Source of the DNA: Pseudomonas putida
GTDB lineage: Bacteria > Pseudomonadota > Gammaproteobacteria > Pseudomonadales > Pseudomonadaceae
Direction of reading: 5' to 3'
Length of the DNA: 64,000 nt
Assembly: GCF_009883635.2 (NCBI RefSeq)
Contig: NZ_CP026115.2
Location: 1,674,001-1,738,000 of the forward strand
Shown: positions 36,980 to 47,388 of the stretch, piece by piece
Layout: every line of letters starts with the position of its first letter
How positions within the stretch are numbered: the stretch's first letter is position 1
Program-made: the position numbers and the translations under genes
Notes under the pieces: model-generated
Told to the model about the DNA's origin: nothing
Seen by the model: only the letters and a program-made list of their open reading frames with translations
The model's database searches: none

Positions 36980-37453
36980 TCAATCGAACCGTGCGAGCAT
37001 CCAGGCCTGGTATTCAGCCGAGCCGGCTTCACCTTCACGGGGCGCCCAGGGCGCATGTTCACCTTCGACCAACTGGCGATAAGGGCCGGCCTTGCACTCG
37101 AACATGATGCTGTTGGCGTCGAGCGCCACCAGGCCATGATAGATGCCCGGCGGCAGGTCCACGCCCATGCACTCGCCACCGGCTTCGAGGATGCGTGTGC
37201 TGGACAGCGCGCCCTGCTCATCGAACAACAACAGCCCGAGTCGGCCCTTGAGCACCAGCAAGGTTTCGGCCTTGTCGTCACTCAAGTGCCGGTGCGGTGC
37301 GATGTAGGTCGAGGGCTGCAAGCCGATTGCCAGTCGATGGCAAGGGTCTTCCATGGCATGGAAGTTGTGATGGTGCCGCAGACGCGGCGCATCGGCGGCT
37401 TTCTGCGCCAGCCCGGTAAACAACGTTTGATCGATGAATGCAGGCTGGCTCAT
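36980..37453 (-). CDS. WbuC-type cupin-fold metalloprotein
   Basis: A 157-residue cupin. Metal-ligand histidines lie in APHRHLSDDKAETLLVLKGRLG (seen as PHRHLSDDKAET) and PPGIYHGLVAL. WbuC proteins are named from O-antigen clusters, but this chromosomal copy sits beside hpt. Catalytic function unknown. The start is two bases from the hpt stop, so the pair is translationally close. Confidence 0.8.
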   Translation of the reverse strand: MSQPAFIDQTLFTGLAQKAADAPRLRHHHNFHAMEDPCHRLAIGLQPSTYIAPHRHLSDDKAETLLVLKGRLGLLLFDEQGALSSTRILEAGGECMGVDLPPGIYHGLVALDANSIMFECKAGPYRQLVEGEHAPWAPREGEAGSAEYQAWMLARFD

Positions 37454-37455
37454 GG

Positions 37456-38013
37456 TTACAGTCCTTTGACCGCGAAAATGCCGTTTGCGTTACGCCAATA
37501 GCCTTTATAGTCCATTCCGTAACCGAAGATATAGCGATCGATGCAGGGCAGGCCGGCGTAGCTGGCCTTAAGGCCCGGGCTGGCCTTGCGGTCGTGGTCC
37601 TTGTCGATCAGCACAGCGGTGTGTACGGCGCGTGCGCCGGCATGCTTGCAGAACTCGATGATGGCGCTGAGGGTGTGGCCTTCGTCGAGGATGTCATCGA
37701 CGATCAGCACGTCGCGGTCGATGAACGACACTTCCGGCTTGGCCTTCCAGAACAACTCGCCACCACTGGTCTGGTTGCGGTAACGGGTGGCATGGATGTA
37801 CGAGACCTCCAGCGGGAACTGCAGGTGGGTCAGCAGTTTGCCGGCAAAGATCAGGCCGCCGTTCATCACGCAGAACACCACTGGGTTGGTGTCGTGCAGG
37901 TCCTTGCAGATCTGCTCGCCGACCTTGGCGATGGCCACTTCGACTTCGGCTTCGTTGTACAGGCAGTCTGCCTCGCGCATGACTTGACGGATGTGCTCGA
38001 GATCGGCGGACAT
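37456..38013 (-). CDS. hpt: Hypoxanthine/guanine phosphoribosyltransferase
   Basis: A 185-residue cytosolic purine salvage enzyme that makes IMP or GMP from the base and PRPP. The PRPP loop DVLIVDDILDEGHT is intact and VVFCVMNGGLIFAGKLL precedes it. The start at 38013 has a GGAGAG site; the 33-codon longer frame has no family likeness. It is divergent from upp, pairing purine and pyrimidine salvage. Confidence 0.93.
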   Translation of the reverse strand: MSADLEHIRQVMREADCLYNEAEVEVAIAKVGEQICKDLHDTNPVVFCVMNGGLIFAGKLLTHLQFPLEVSYIHATRYRNQTSGGELFWKAKPEVSFIDRDVLIVDDILDEGHTLSAIIEFCKHAGARAVHTAVLIDKDHDRKASPGLKASYAGLPCIDRYIFGYGMDYKGYWRNANGIFAVKGL

Positions 38014-38174
38014 GGCGCTCTCCGGGGGGTGCATTTTGGAAAAGCGGGCAAAGGTACGCATCCGCTCGTCACAGATCAAGCATTTATGGACTAACGTGCA
38101 AAAGGACTGCACGACAGCAAAGGCTGAATAGATTAATCTAGCGCGGTTTTTTTGCCCGCCTTTCGGAGCCCCCT

Positions 38175-38813
38175 ATGCCTACTCGTGAGATCCGCCACCC
38201 GCTGATCCGCCACAAGCTCGGCCTGATGCGCCGTGCCGACATCAGCACCAAGAATTTTCGCGAACTCGCCCAGGAAGTCGGCGCGCTACTGACCTACGAA
38301 GCCACCCAGGACCTGCCCCTCGAAACCTACGAGATCGACGGCTGGTGCGGCAAGGTGCAAGTTGAAAAAATCGCCGGCAAGAAGATCACCGTGGTACCGA
38401 TCCTGCGCGCCGGTATCGGCATGCTCGACGGCGTGCTCAGCCTGATCCCGGGCGCCAAGGTCAGCGCCGTCGGAGTTGCCCGCAACGAGGAAACCCTCGA
38501 AGCGCACACCTACCTGGAAAAGCTCGCACCGGACATCAACCAGCGCCTGGCCCTGATCATCGACCCGATGCTCGCCACCGGCGGTTCGATGGTCGCCACC
38601 ATCGACCTGTTGAAGAAGGCCGGTTGCAAGGAGATCCGCGCCATGGTGCTGGTCGCTGCGCCAGAAGGCATCGAGGTGGTGGAAAAAGCCCACCCGGACG
38701 TCCAGATCTACACCGCGTCGATCGACCAGCGCCTGAACGAGCATGGCTACATCGTCCCAGGCCTGGGCGATGCCGGTGACAAGATCTTCGGCACCAAGCA
38801 GAAGGACGCCTGA
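38175..38813 (+). CDS. upp: Uracil phosphoribosyltransferase
   Basis: A 212-residue enzyme converting uracil and PRPP to UMP. Signatures: [14 protein letters not shown] at the N-terminus (described from residue 6), [13 protein letters not shown], the PRPP loop [10 protein letters not shown] and the C-terminal [12 protein letters not shown]. It is followed after 2 bp by uraA, so uptake and salvage of uracil are co-expressed. Confidence 0.97.
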   Translation: MPTREIRHPLIRHKLGLMRRADISTKNFRELAQEVGALLTYEATQDLPLETYEIDGWCGKVQVEKIAGKKITVVPILRAGIGMLDGVLSLIPGAKVSAVGVARNEETLEAHTYLEKLAPDINQRLALIIDPMLATGGSMVATIDLLKKAGCKEIRAMVLVAAPEGIEVVEKAHPDVQIYTASIDQRLNEHGYIVPGLGDAGDKIFGTKQKDA

Positions 38814-38815
38814 CC

Positions 38816-40081
38816 ATGCAGGACGGCTTCAACGACCCGCTCTGGCGCCAGGTCGTTTCGGGCGCGCAGATGCTCTTCGTGGCATTCGGCGCGCTGGTGC
38901 TGATGCCGCTGATCACCGGCCTCGACCCGAACGTGGCGTTGTTCACCGCCGGTATCGGCACCCTGCTGTTCCAGCTGGTCACCGGTCGCCAGGTTCCGGT
39001 GTTCCTGGCTTCGAGCTTTGCCTTCATCACCCCGATCATCCTCGCCAAGGGCCAGTTCGGCCTGGCCGAGACCATGGGCGGCGTAATGGCCGCAGGTTTC
39101 GTGTACACCTTCATGGGCCTGATGGTGAAGATCAAGGGCACCGGCTTCATCGACCGCATGCTGCCGCCCGTGGTGATCGGCCCGGTGATCATTTCCATCG
39201 GCCTGGCCATGGCCCCGATCGCCGCCAACATGGCGATGGGCAAGGCCGGTGATGGCACAGCGCTGATGCCTTACAAGACTGCAATGCTGATCTCCATGCC
39301 GGCCTTGCTGACGACCTTGATCGTCGCCGTGTTCGGCAAAGGTATTTTCCGCCTGGTACCGATCATCTCGGGCGTGCTGGTAGGCTTTGCCCTGTCGTTC
39401 GCCTTTGGCGTGGTCGACACCGCCAAGATCGCCGCCGCTCCGTGGCTGGAAATCCCCAATTTCACCGCCCCAGCATTCAACTGGCAGGCCATCCTGTTCA
39501 TCGTCCCGGTCGCTCTGGCGCCAGCGATCGAACACATCGGCGGGGTGATTGCAGTCGGCAGCGTAACCGGCCGCGACTACCTGAAGAAGCCCGGCCTGCA
39601 CCGCACCTTGCTGGGTGACGGCCTTGCCACCACCGCAGCCGGCCTGTTCGGCGGCCCGCCCAACACCACCTACGCCGAAGTGACCGGCGCGGTGATGCTG
39701 ACCAAGAACTACAACCCGAAAATCATGACCTGGGCGGCAGTCTTTGCCATCACCCTGGCCTTCATCGGCAAGTTCGGCGCGCTGCTGCAGAGCATCCCGG
39801 TACCGGTGATGGGGGGCATCCTGTGCCTGCTGTTCGGTTCGATCGCGGCGGTGGGCATGAACACCATGATCCGCCACAAGATCGACCTGGCCGAAGCGCG
39901 CAACCTGGTGATTGTTTCGGTAACTCTGGTGTTCGGTATCGGCGGCGTGCTGATCGGTAGCGGCGACGGCCCGGACGATTGGGGCCTGAAGGGAATTGCC
40001 CTGTGCGCCATCGTGGCCATTGCCCTGAACCTGATCCTGCCAGGCAATGACGGCTGGAAGCACAAGAAGCTGGATGTGTAG
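38816..40081 (+). CDS. uraA: Uracil permease (NCS2 family)
   Basis: A 421-residue inner-membrane uracil:proton symporter with about 12-14 hydrophobic segments. Family blocks include ALAPAIEHIGGVIAVGSVTG, with the substrate-binding glutamate, and GLFGGPPNTTYAEVTGAVMLTK (seen as GGPPNTTYAE). It lies 2 bp after upp. A REP-type hairpin follows the stop. Confidence 0.95.
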   Translation: MQDGFNDPLWRQVVSGAQMLFVAFGALVLMPLITGLDPNVALFTAGIGTLLFQLVTGRQVPVFLASSFAFITPIILAKGQFGLAETMGGVMAAGFVYTFMGLMVKIKGTGFIDRMLPPVVIGPVIISIGLAMAPIAANMAMGKAGDGTALMPYKTAMLISMPALLTTLIVAVFGKGIFRLVPIISGVLVGFALSFAFGVVDTAKIAAAPWLEIPNFTAPAFNWQAILFIVPVALAPAIEHIGGVIAVGSVTGRDYLKKPGLHRTLLGDGLATTAAGLFGGPPNTTYAEVTGAVMLTKNYNPKIMTWAAVFAITLAFIGKFGALLQSIPVPVMGGILCLLFGSIAAVGMNTMIRHKIDLAEARNLVIVSVTLVFGIGGVLIGSGDGPDDWGLKGIALCAIVAIALNLILPGNDGWKHKKLDV

Positions 40082-40121
40082 GAGCGGCCTTGTGTCGCGA
40101 AGGGGCCGCAAAGCGGCCCCC
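40081..40121. repeat. REP-type palindrome acting as terminator
   Basis: The element after uraA (GGAGCGGCC, TGTGTCGCGAA, then GGGGCCGC AAA GCGGCCCC) is the same family as the pair at 63.8 kb. It lies between convergent uraA and hemH. Confidence 0.8.
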
Positions 40122-40126
40122 TCAAT

Positions 40127-41140
40127 TCAGACCTTCTCGCACATCCCCGCCAACACCTTCGCCCACTCCGGGTGATCATTCAGGCACGGCACCAGCACCA
40201 ACTCCTTGCCGCCCGCCTCGATAAACTGCTCGCTGCCACGCATGCCGATCTCTTCCAGCGTCTCGATGCAATCGGCAACGAACGCCGGGCACATCACCAG
40301 CAGTTTCTTCACCCCTGCCTTGGCCAGCCCATCCAGGCGCGTCTCGGTGTAGGGCTCGATCCATTTGGCCCGCCCCAGTCGCGACTGGAACGACACCGAC
40401 CACTTGCCGTCCGCAATGCCCATCTTCGTCGCGAAGGCCTTGGCCGTCGCCAGGCATTGCCCGCGGTAGCACACCGCGCGCATCTCGGCGCTGGCATCCT
40501 TGCAGCAGTCTGCCGCCTGGAAGTCATGCTTGCCGGTCGGGTCGAGCTTCTTCAGATGGCGCTCAGGCAGGCCGTGGAAGCTCAGCAGCAGGTGGTCGTA
40601 ATCCTGTTGCAGATACGGTTTGGCACTGGCGGCCAGGGCATCGATATACGCCGCATGATCGTAGAACGGTTGCAGCACCCGCAGCTCCAGCGGCAAGTGC
40701 CGCTCGGCGACAGTCTGTTGTGCCTGTGCCACCACCGTGGTCACCGTGCTGTCGGCAAACTGTGGATAAAGCGGCGCCAGGGTTACCTTGCGCACACCTT
40801 GTGCAGCCAGGCGCGCCAGCACCTCGGGCAACGCCGGCTCACCGTAGCGCATGGCAACTTCCACCGGGCCGTGTGGCCAGTGCTCGACCATCGCCGCCCG
40901 CAGGCGCCGGGTCAGCACTACCAGGGGCGAGCCTTCATCCCACCAGATCGAGGCGTAGGCGTGCGCCGACTGCTCCGGCCGCTTGACCAGGATCAGCGAC
41001 ACCAGCAGACGCCGCACCGGCCATGGCAGGTCGATCACATAGGGGTCCATGAGGAACTGGTTGAGGTAGCGGCGCACATCGGCCACCGAAGTGGAGGCCG
41101 GGGAACCCAGATTGACCAGCAGCAGAGCGTGATCGGTCAT
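40127..41140 (-). CDS. hemH: Ferrochelatase
   Basis: A 337-residue enzyme that inserts Fe2+ into protoporphyrin IX in the last step of heme synthesis. The catalytic His is in [11 protein letters not shown], and the C-terminal half has [16 protein letters not shown] (family block) and [15 protein letters not shown]. The ATG at 41140 starts [14 protein letters not shown], the conserved N-terminus; longer frames are shadows of the upstream gene. Thirteen bases separate it from the SDR-like gene upstream. Confidence 0.95.
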   Translation of the reverse strand: MTDHALLLVNLGSPASTSVADVRRYLNQFLMDPYVIDLPWPVRRLLVSLILVKRPEQSAHAYASIWWDEGSPLVVLTRRLRAAMVEHWPHGPVEVAMRYGEPALPEVLARLAAQGVRKVTLAPLYPQFADSTVTTVVAQAQQTVAERHLPLELRVLQPFYDHAAYIDALAASAKPYLQQDYDHLLLSFHGLPERHLKKLDPTGKHDFQAADCCKDASAEMRAVCYRGQCLATAKAFATKMGIADGKWSVSFQSRLGRAKWIEPYTETRLDGLAKAGVKKLLVMCPAFVADCIETLEEIGMRGSEQFIEAGGKELVLVPCLNDHPEWAKVLAGMCEKV

Positions 41141-41153
41141 GCAGCGTCCTATG

Positions 41154-42059
41154 TCAGAGGCGGCTGGACAGGTTGCCCAGGGCCGATTGCAAATCGTTGA
41201 AGCGGAAAGTGAAGCCTGCCGCCAGCAAGCGCACCGGGCGTGCTCGCTGGCCGCCAAGCAGCAAAGTCGATAACTCGCCGAGGCCGGCCTTGAGCAGCAG
41301 GCTGGGCATGGGCACAAACGCTGGCCGGTGCAGGGCACGCCCCAGCTGCCTGGCGAAGTCACGGTTGCGTACCGGCTCTGGCGCGCAGGCATTATAAGGA
41401 CCGCTGGCATCCTTGTGCTGCAAGAGAAAATCAATCAGGGCGATCTGGTCGTCGATGTGCACCCACGGCATCCATTGCCGGCCATCACCCAACGGCCCGC
41501 CCAGCCCCAGCTTGAACGGCAGGCGCAGGCGCGACAAGAAGCCGCCGTCACTGGCCAGTACCAGCCCGGTGCGTACCAGTACCACGCGAATGCCAAGGTG
41601 CTGCGCGCGCTGGGCGGTTTCTTCCCAGGCGATGCACAGCTGGCTGGCGAAGTCTTCGCGAACCGGCGGCGAAGCCTCGGTGAGTTCGCGCTCGCCGCCA
41701 TCGCCGTACCAGCCCACGGCGGAACCGGAAATCAACACCTCTGGTCGCTGCTCACGGCTGCCCAGCCAGGCCAGCAGTTGCTCGGTGAGCGTGATTCGGC
41801 TGGCCCACAACAGGTTGCGACGCGCTGCCGACCATGGCCGATCGGCGATCGGCGCACCGGCCAGATTGACCACCGCATCCAGCTGTTCATCGGCGCCCAG
41901 GTCCTCCAGACGGCCAATGCCCCGCACCCCACTGCCACACAATCGCGGCACTTGTTCAGGGCGCCGGCTCCACACGGTCAGACGATGGCCCTTGCCGAGC
42001 CAGTACTGGCAAAGATGCTGGCCGATCAAACCTGTACCACCTGTCAGCAATATATGCAT
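41154..42059 (-). CDS. TIGR01777/SDR39U1-type NAD(P)-binding protein
   Basis: A 301-residue extended-SDR-like protein. The dinucleotide motif is [15 protein letters not shown] at the N-terminus, [14 protein letters not shown] is the hallmark block, and the C-terminal DUF1731 segment ([27 protein letters not shown]) follows. AGGA precedes the ATG at 42059. It shares an upstream region with the divergent FAD oxidoreductase that contains TATACAA/TGTACA elements, so it may belong to the light-responsive set. Substrate unknown. Confidence 0.88.
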   Translation of the reverse strand: MHILLTGGTGLIGQHLCQYWLGKGHRLTVWSRRPEQVPRLCGSGVRGIGRLEDLGADEQLDAVVNLAGAPIADRPWSAARRNLLWASRITLTEQLLAWLGSREQRPEVLISGSAVGWYGDGGERELTEASPPVREDFASQLCIAWEETAQRAQHLGIRVVLVRTGLVLASDGGFLSRLRLPFKLGLGGPLGDGRQWMPWVHIDDQIALIDFLLQHKDASGPYNACAPEPVRNRDFARQLGRALHRPAFVPMPSLLLKAGLGELSTLLLGGQRARPVRLLAAGFTFRFNDLQSALGNLSSRL

Positions 42060-42170
42060 GGCTGTGTCCTCGCAGCGTGCGGCCATGGTCTATTTTTAAG
42101 AACAAGGCACTTTTCCAGACCCATCGCTCTCGGATAACCATAGGCCAACATGCCTATGTAGCGGAATAAC

Positions 42171-42200
42171 CTTATACAAAGATTGTGCATTGTACAGGTT
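42171..42200. promoter_or_regulatory. Possible LitR/PplR operator between divergent genes
   Basis: CTTATACAAA is followed by ATTGTACAGG in the gap between the TIGR01777 and FAD oxidoreductase genes. The CTATACAAA-like half recurs at 43249-43258 before the photolyase operon. Confidence 0.35.
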
Positions 42201-42207
42201 TGCCTGA

Positions 42208-43233
<1,026 letters not shown>

Positions 43234-43295
43234 CATCACGCGGGAAAACTATACAAAAATACTAGTTTGCATAAGTTTCTGGCTGTGCTGGAATG

Positions 43296-43327
43296 AACTT
43301 GTACGCGCTCGCTTCCATGTACAAGTT
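43296..43327. promoter_or_regulatory. Inverted repeat operator candidate of the photolyase operon
   Basis: AACTTGTAC (43296-43304) and GTACAAGTT (43319-43327) form a perfect 9-bp inverted repeat with a 14-bp spacer, 14 bp before the DUF523/DUF1722 start. The TGTACA core is of the type reported for light-sensing MerR/LitR regulators, and such a regulator is encoded in the operon. Confidence 0.6.
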
Positions 43328-43341
43328 TACCGGAGACAGCC

Positions 43342-44310
43342 ATGCAGGATTCCGCCCCCGCACATAAGCCCCGTATCGCCATCAGCGCCTGCCTGACCGG
43401 CCATAGTGTGCGCTATAACGGCGGGCACAAGGCCTCCGAACTGTGCCGTGAACAACTGCAAGCGCATTTCGATTGGCTACCGGTGTGTCCTGAGGTCGCC
43501 ATTGGCCTGGGCGTTCCACGCGACCCGATACGCTTGGTGGGTGACCCCGCGCAGCCAGCCGTGGTCGGCACGCGCAACCCAGGCATGGACCTGACCGGCC
43601 CTCTGCGCAACTATGGCGAGCAGATGGCCGATGAGCTCGATGACATCTGTGGCTACATCTTCATGCAGAAGTCCCCTTCCTGTGGCCTGGAGCGGGTCAA
43701 GGTGTATCAGGACAACGGTCACCCTGCGCCGCAAGGCGGCACGGGGGCCTATGCCGCCGCTTTCTGCGCTCGACGCCCTGACCTGCCGGTCGAGGAAGAA
43801 GGCCGCCTGCACGACCCGGTGCTGCGCGAAAACTTCATCAGCCGCGTCTATGCCTACGCCGATTGGCAACAGCTGCTGGCCCAAGGGTTGAGCCGTGGCG
43901 CACTGGTGCGCTTCCACTCTCGCTACAAGTACCTGCTGATGGCGAACAATCCCCAGGCCTATCGCCAGCTTGGCCGCCTGCTGGGCAGCATGAGCCGGGA
44001 AGATGACCCCGAGCAAGTCGGCCCCCGCTATTTCAGCCAGCTGATGCAGGCCCTGCGCCGGTGCGCCAGCCGGGGCACCCACTGCAATGTCCTGCAGCAC
44101 CTGAGCGGCTACTTCAAGGACTCGCTGACACAGCAGGACAAAGCCGAATTGCAGCACATCATCAACCAGTATCAGCAAGGCGAGGTGCCGCTGGTGGTAC
44201 CACTGACCCTGCTCAAGCATCACCTGCGCAAGCATCCTGATCCGTATCTGCAGCAACAGACTTACCTGCAGCCACACCCCGACAGTTTGGGCCTGCGCAA
44301 TGCTGTCTGA
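43342..44310 (+). CDS. DUF523-DUF1722 fusion protein
   Basis: A 322-residue protein. The DUF523 half (about 1-165) has three conserved cysteines, C17 (SACLTG), C49 (PVCPE) and C114 (SPSCG), which bind a [4Fe-4S] cluster in the thiouracil desulfidase TudS. The DUF1722 (YbgA) half follows (about 185-315; RFHSRYKYLLMANNP). Pairing with photolyase is common. A role in thiolated-base metabolism is inferred from TudS. An overlap of 11 bp with the MerR gene shows an operon. Confidence 0.9.
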   Translation: MQDSAPAHKPRIAISACLTGHSVRYNGGHKASELCREQLQAHFDWLPVCPEVAIGLGVPRDPIRLVGDPAQPAVVGTRNPGMDLTGPLRNYGEQMADELDDICGYIFMQKSPSCGLERVKVYQDNGHPAPQGGTGAYAAAFCARRPDLPVEEEGRLHDPVLRENFISRVYAYADWQQLLAQGLSRGALVRFHSRYKYLLMANNPQAYRQLGRLLGSMSREDDPEQVGPRYFSQLMQALRRCASRGTHCNVLQHLSGYFKDSLTQQDKAELQHIINQYQQGEVPLVVPLTLLKHHLRKHPDPYLQQQTYLQPHPDSLGLRNAV

Positions 44311-45199
44311 AACCCTCGTGCCGATTGGCGAACTGGCCCGGCGCACCGGCGTCAACCCCGTCACCTTGCGCGCCTGGGAACGCCGCTATGGCCTGCTCAA
44401 GCCACAACGTACCGCCAAGGGGCATCGTTTGTACGGGCAAGACCAGTTCGAGCGGGTGCAGGCGATTCTCGCCTGGCTTGAACGCGGAGCGTCGGTCGGC
44501 CAGGTGCGCGAGCTGCTCGAGCAGCCGGTAGAGCGGGCGCCGGTGGGCGACTGGCAACCGCGCCAGCAGCAGTTGGTCGAAGCCATCGCCCATCTTTCCC
44601 AACGCAGCCTCGATCAGCAACTGAACCAGGTCATGGCCTTGTACCCCGCCGTGACACTGTGCGAACAGTTGCTGCTGCCGCTGCTGGAATCCCTCGCCGT
44701 TCGCTGGCGCAGCCACTTCAACGCGCGCCTTGAACAAGTGTTTTTCCACACCTGGCTGCGTAGCAAGCTGGGGGCACGGGTGTACCACGACAATCAATCG
44801 TTGCAAGGGCCAGCCGTGCTGCTCTGTGAAGACAGCGAGCGCCCGTTCGACCCCAGCCTGTGGCTATGCGCCTGGCTGCTGAGCAGCAACGGCATTCCCG
44901 TAGAGGTGTTTGAGCAACCGGTGGGTGGCGCGCAGCTGCAACGCGCCGTGATCACCCTGCAACCACGGGCAGTACTGATGCACCTTGGCCCGCGTATCGA
45001 TGCCAGCGCCTTGCTGCGCACCTTGCAGGGCATCGCCGCGACCAAGTTGCTGGGCGGCGCCACCCTCGCCCTGCACCAGTCCCAGCTGCAGGCTTTCGAT
45101 CTGCCCGACCTTTTCCTGTTCGATACCCCGCAGGCAGCCTTGCGCGTGTTGCAAGGCAATGTCCGCCGGCTTGTAGAGACGAGTACCCCATGCAACTGA
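44300..45199 (+). CDS. MerR-family regulator, class II LitR-like
   Basis: A 299-residue regulator. The N-terminal winged helix (about 8-75) reads PIGELARRTGVNPVTLRAWERRYGLL (seen as VNPVTLRAWERRYGLL), of the CarH/LitR type. The long C-terminal region has the helical four-helix and Rossmann-like parts of a B12-binding domain, but lacks the usual D-x-H-x-x-G cobalamin ligand motif. This fits class II LitR proteins (PplR in P. putida), which respond to light without B12. It probably represses this operon via the palindrome at 43296-43327. It overlaps both neighbours. Confidence 0.85.
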   Translation: MLSETLVPIGELARRTGVNPVTLRAWERRYGLLKPQRTAKGHRLYGQDQFERVQAILAWLERGASVGQVRELLEQPVERAPVGDWQPRQQQLVEAIAHLSQRSLDQQLNQVMALYPAVTLCEQLLLPLLESLAVRWRSHFNARLEQVFFHTWLRSKLGARVYHDNQSLQGPAVLLCEDSERPFDPSLWLCAWLLSSNGIPVEVFEQPVGGAQLQRAVITLQPRAVLMHLGPRIDASALLRTLQGIAATKLLGGATLALHQSQLQAFDLPDLFLFDTPQAALRVLQGNVRRLVETSTPCN

Positions 45200-46632
45200 T
45201 CTGGCTGCGCAGCGACCTGCGCATCAATGACAACTCCGCCCTCAGCGTCGCCTGCGAACGCGGCCCGACCTTGGCCTTGTGGCTGGCCAGCCCCGGCCAA
45301 TGGCAGGCCCACGACGACGCTGCCTGCAAGGTCGACTTCTGGCTGCGCAACCTGCGCCAGCTGCGCCAGTCGCTGGACCGGCTGAATATCCCGCTGCTGG
45401 TGCGCAAGATCGACACTTGGGACCAGGCTCCGGCCACACTGCTCGAAGTCTGCCGCCAGCACGCTATCGAGGCGGTGCACTGGAACGATGAATACGGCAT
45501 CAACGAAGAACGTCGCGATGCAGCCACGCGCAAGCTGCTGGAGGATTCCGGTGTCCGTGCCCACAGCTACCTCGACCAGCTGTTCTTCCGCCCCGGCACC
45601 ATCTTGACCCGCAGCGGCGACTACTTCCAGGTCTTCTCCCAGTTCAAGAAAGTCTGCCTCGAACACCTGCACCGCAGCCTGCCGTCACTGGCCCAACGGG
45701 TGAAACGCCAGCAGCCGCTGGCTATCACCAGCGACCCGATCCCGCAGCATATCGAGGGCTTCGACAAACCTGCCCGCACACTGAGTGAACAGTGGCCCGC
45801 CGGTGAAGACGAAGCGCAGGCGCGGCTGGCCCTCTTTCTCGATGAAACGGTCGAGGACTATGGGTACCTGCGCGACCTCCCGGCCAAGCCAGGCACCAGC
45901 CAGCTTTCAGCCTACCTGGCCGCAGGCGTGATCTCGCCCCGCCAATGTTTGCATGCCGCCCTTGCCAGCAACCGCGGTGAGTTCGACAGTGGCAGCAGCG
46001 GCGTCCAGACGTGGATCAACGAGCTGCTCTGGCGCGAGTTCTACAAACATATCCTGACCGGTTATCCACAAGTGTCCCGGCATCGTGCCTTCCGCGCCCA
46101 GACCGAAGCACTGCCCTGGCGCGATGCACCGGACGACTTCATGGCCTGGCAGCAGGGGCATACCGGCTTCCCGATCATCGACGCAGCCATGCGCCAACTG
46201 CTGCACACCGGCTGGATGCACAACCGCCTGCGCATGATCGTCGCCATGTTCCTCAGCAAGAACCTGCTGATCGACTGGCGCCTGGGCGAACGCCATTTCA
46301 TGCGTCATCTGATAGACGGCGATCTGGCTGCCAACAATGGTGGCTGGCAGTGGAGTGCCTCCACCGGCACCGACGCAGTGCCCTATTTCCGTATTTTCAA
46401 CCCGGTCTCCCAGTCGCAGCGTTTTGACCCCGAAGGTCGCTTCATTCGCCACTGGCTACCGGAATTGGGGCATATGGATGAAAAATCCATTCATCAACCC
46501 ATGAAGTCGGGGGATCTTTTTGCTAATAATTCGTATCACAGTCCAATAGTCGATCTCAGTAGTAGCCGCCAACGTGCGCTGGAAGCTTTCAAGGGGCTTC
46601 CACGCCGGCAGGATCAGAGGGCAGTATCTTGA
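45190..46632 (+). CDS. phrB: Deoxyribodipyrimidine photolyase (CPD class I)
   Basis: A 480-residue FAD enzyme that splits cyclobutane pyrimidine dimers with blue light. The N-terminal photolyase domain (MQLIWLRSDLRINDNSAL) binds an antenna; the C-terminal FAD domain has WINELLWREFYKHIL, GFPIIDAAMRQL and MHNRLRMIVAMFL, and NNGGWQWSASTGTDA with the electron-transfer tryptophans. Its start lies in the end of the MerR gene (10-bp overlap), and its stop overlaps the SDR start, so all are one operon. Confidence 0.96.
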   Translation: MQLIWLRSDLRINDNSALSVACERGPTLALWLASPGQWQAHDDAACKVDFWLRNLRQLRQSLDRLNIPLLVRKIDTWDQAPATLLEVCRQHAIEAVHWNDEYGINEERRDAATRKLLEDSGVRAHSYLDQLFFRPGTILTRSGDYFQVFSQFKKVCLEHLHRSLPSLAQRVKRQQPLAITSDPIPQHIEGFDKPARTLSEQWPAGEDEAQARLALFLDETVEDYGYLRDLPAKPGTSQLSAYLAAGVISPRQCLHAALASNRGEFDSGSSGVQTWINELLWREFYKHILTGYPQVSRHRAFRAQTEALPWRDAPDDFMAWQQGHTGFPIIDAAMRQLLHTGWMHNRLRMIVAMFLSKNLLIDWRLGERHFMRHLIDGDLAANNGGWQWSASTGTDAVPYFRIFNPVSQSQRFDPEGRFIRHWLPELGHMDEKSIHQPMKSGDLFANNSYHSPIVDLSSSRQRALEAFKGLPRRQDQRAVS

Positions 46633-47327
46633 ATCACTCGCGTAGTTTCTGGGTTACGGGGGCCAGCAACGGACTAGGCCTGGCCTTGGTGGAACAGTTG
46701 CTCGAACAAGGGCATCACGTTGCCGCAAGTAGCAAAGGAAGCGAGAAACTGGAAGCACTGGCAGCAAGGCACGGCAGCAAGTTGTTGCGCCTGCCCTGGC
46801 AGTTGCAGGAGGAAGGGGAAGCAGACAGCGCTGCGCAGCAAATATGCCATGCCTGGTGTTCACTTGACGTGCTGATCATTAACGCCGGGACCAGCGATTA
46901 TCTGGCTGATGAAATGCCAGACACTGAGCTTTTCGAGGCCATCGTCATTAGTAACCAGCTGGCTGCCGAATTTTGCCTGGCAAGTGCGAAACCGCTGCTG
47001 GCGAAGGGGCATCAGCCACAGGTCATGGCGATTTTCAATCGCTATTCGGCCTTGCAACTCTACTCGCCGACGCAAGTGTCGGCGGGCTGGAACAATGTGC
47101 CGCAGTGGTCGCGTGAGCAGCGTCAGGCGTTGAAGGACCAGGGGATCGACCTGACCGTGGTGGCACCGCAGTCGCTGAAGACGCCGGTGACTTCCGTGCA
47201 GGCAGTGCCGGATGCCTGGACGCCGCAGAGTGCGGCGGATGAGTTGATCTCACGCCTGGCGTTACGCGAACCTGAGCTGGTGCTGGAGGTGCTGGACATC
47301 AGCAGTTTGTGGCCGTTATCGAGCTAA
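46629..47327 (+). CDS. Short-chain dehydrogenase-like protein with altered catalytic site
   Basis: A 232-residue classical SDR-like protein. The cofactor motif TGASNGLGLALVEQL and IINAGTSDY are present. The active-site Y-x-x-x-K reads YSALQ (RYSALQLYS), so the catalytic Lys is replaced by Gln, and oxidoreductase activity is doubtful. A TTG start at 46629 overlaps the photolyase stop (TTGA). Gene position suggests light-induced expression. Its base composition is slightly lower in GC than the photolyase. Confidence 0.8.
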   Translation: MNHSRSFWVTGASNGLGLALVEQLLEQGHHVAASSKGSEKLEALAARHGSKLLRLPWQLQEEGEADSAAQQICHAWCSLDVLIINAGTSDYLADEMPDTELFEAIVISNQLAAEFCLASAKPLLAKGHQPQVMAIFNRYSALQLYSPTQVSAGWNNVPQWSREQRQALKDQGIDLTVVAPQSLKTPVTSVQAVPDAWTPQSAADELISRLALREPELVLEVLDISSLWPLSS

Positions 47328-47345
47328 GCGCCGTATCTGCGCGAG

Positions 47346-47378
47346 GCGCCTATCGCCAGCTTACTGGCGATAGGTAGC
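47346..47378. terminator. Hairpin after the photolyase operon
   Basis: CTATCGCCAG/CTGGCGATAG stem with a CTTA loop between convergent SDR and pagL; lacks a long T tract. Confidence 0.6.
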
Positions 47379-47388
47379 TAAGCGGTGA

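Noticed and set aside
38747..40111. A long leftward open frame opposite uraA
   Set aside because: uraA on the other strand has clear family motifs and membrane segments; the antisense product is His/Gln/Asp-rich low-complexity, typical of shadows.
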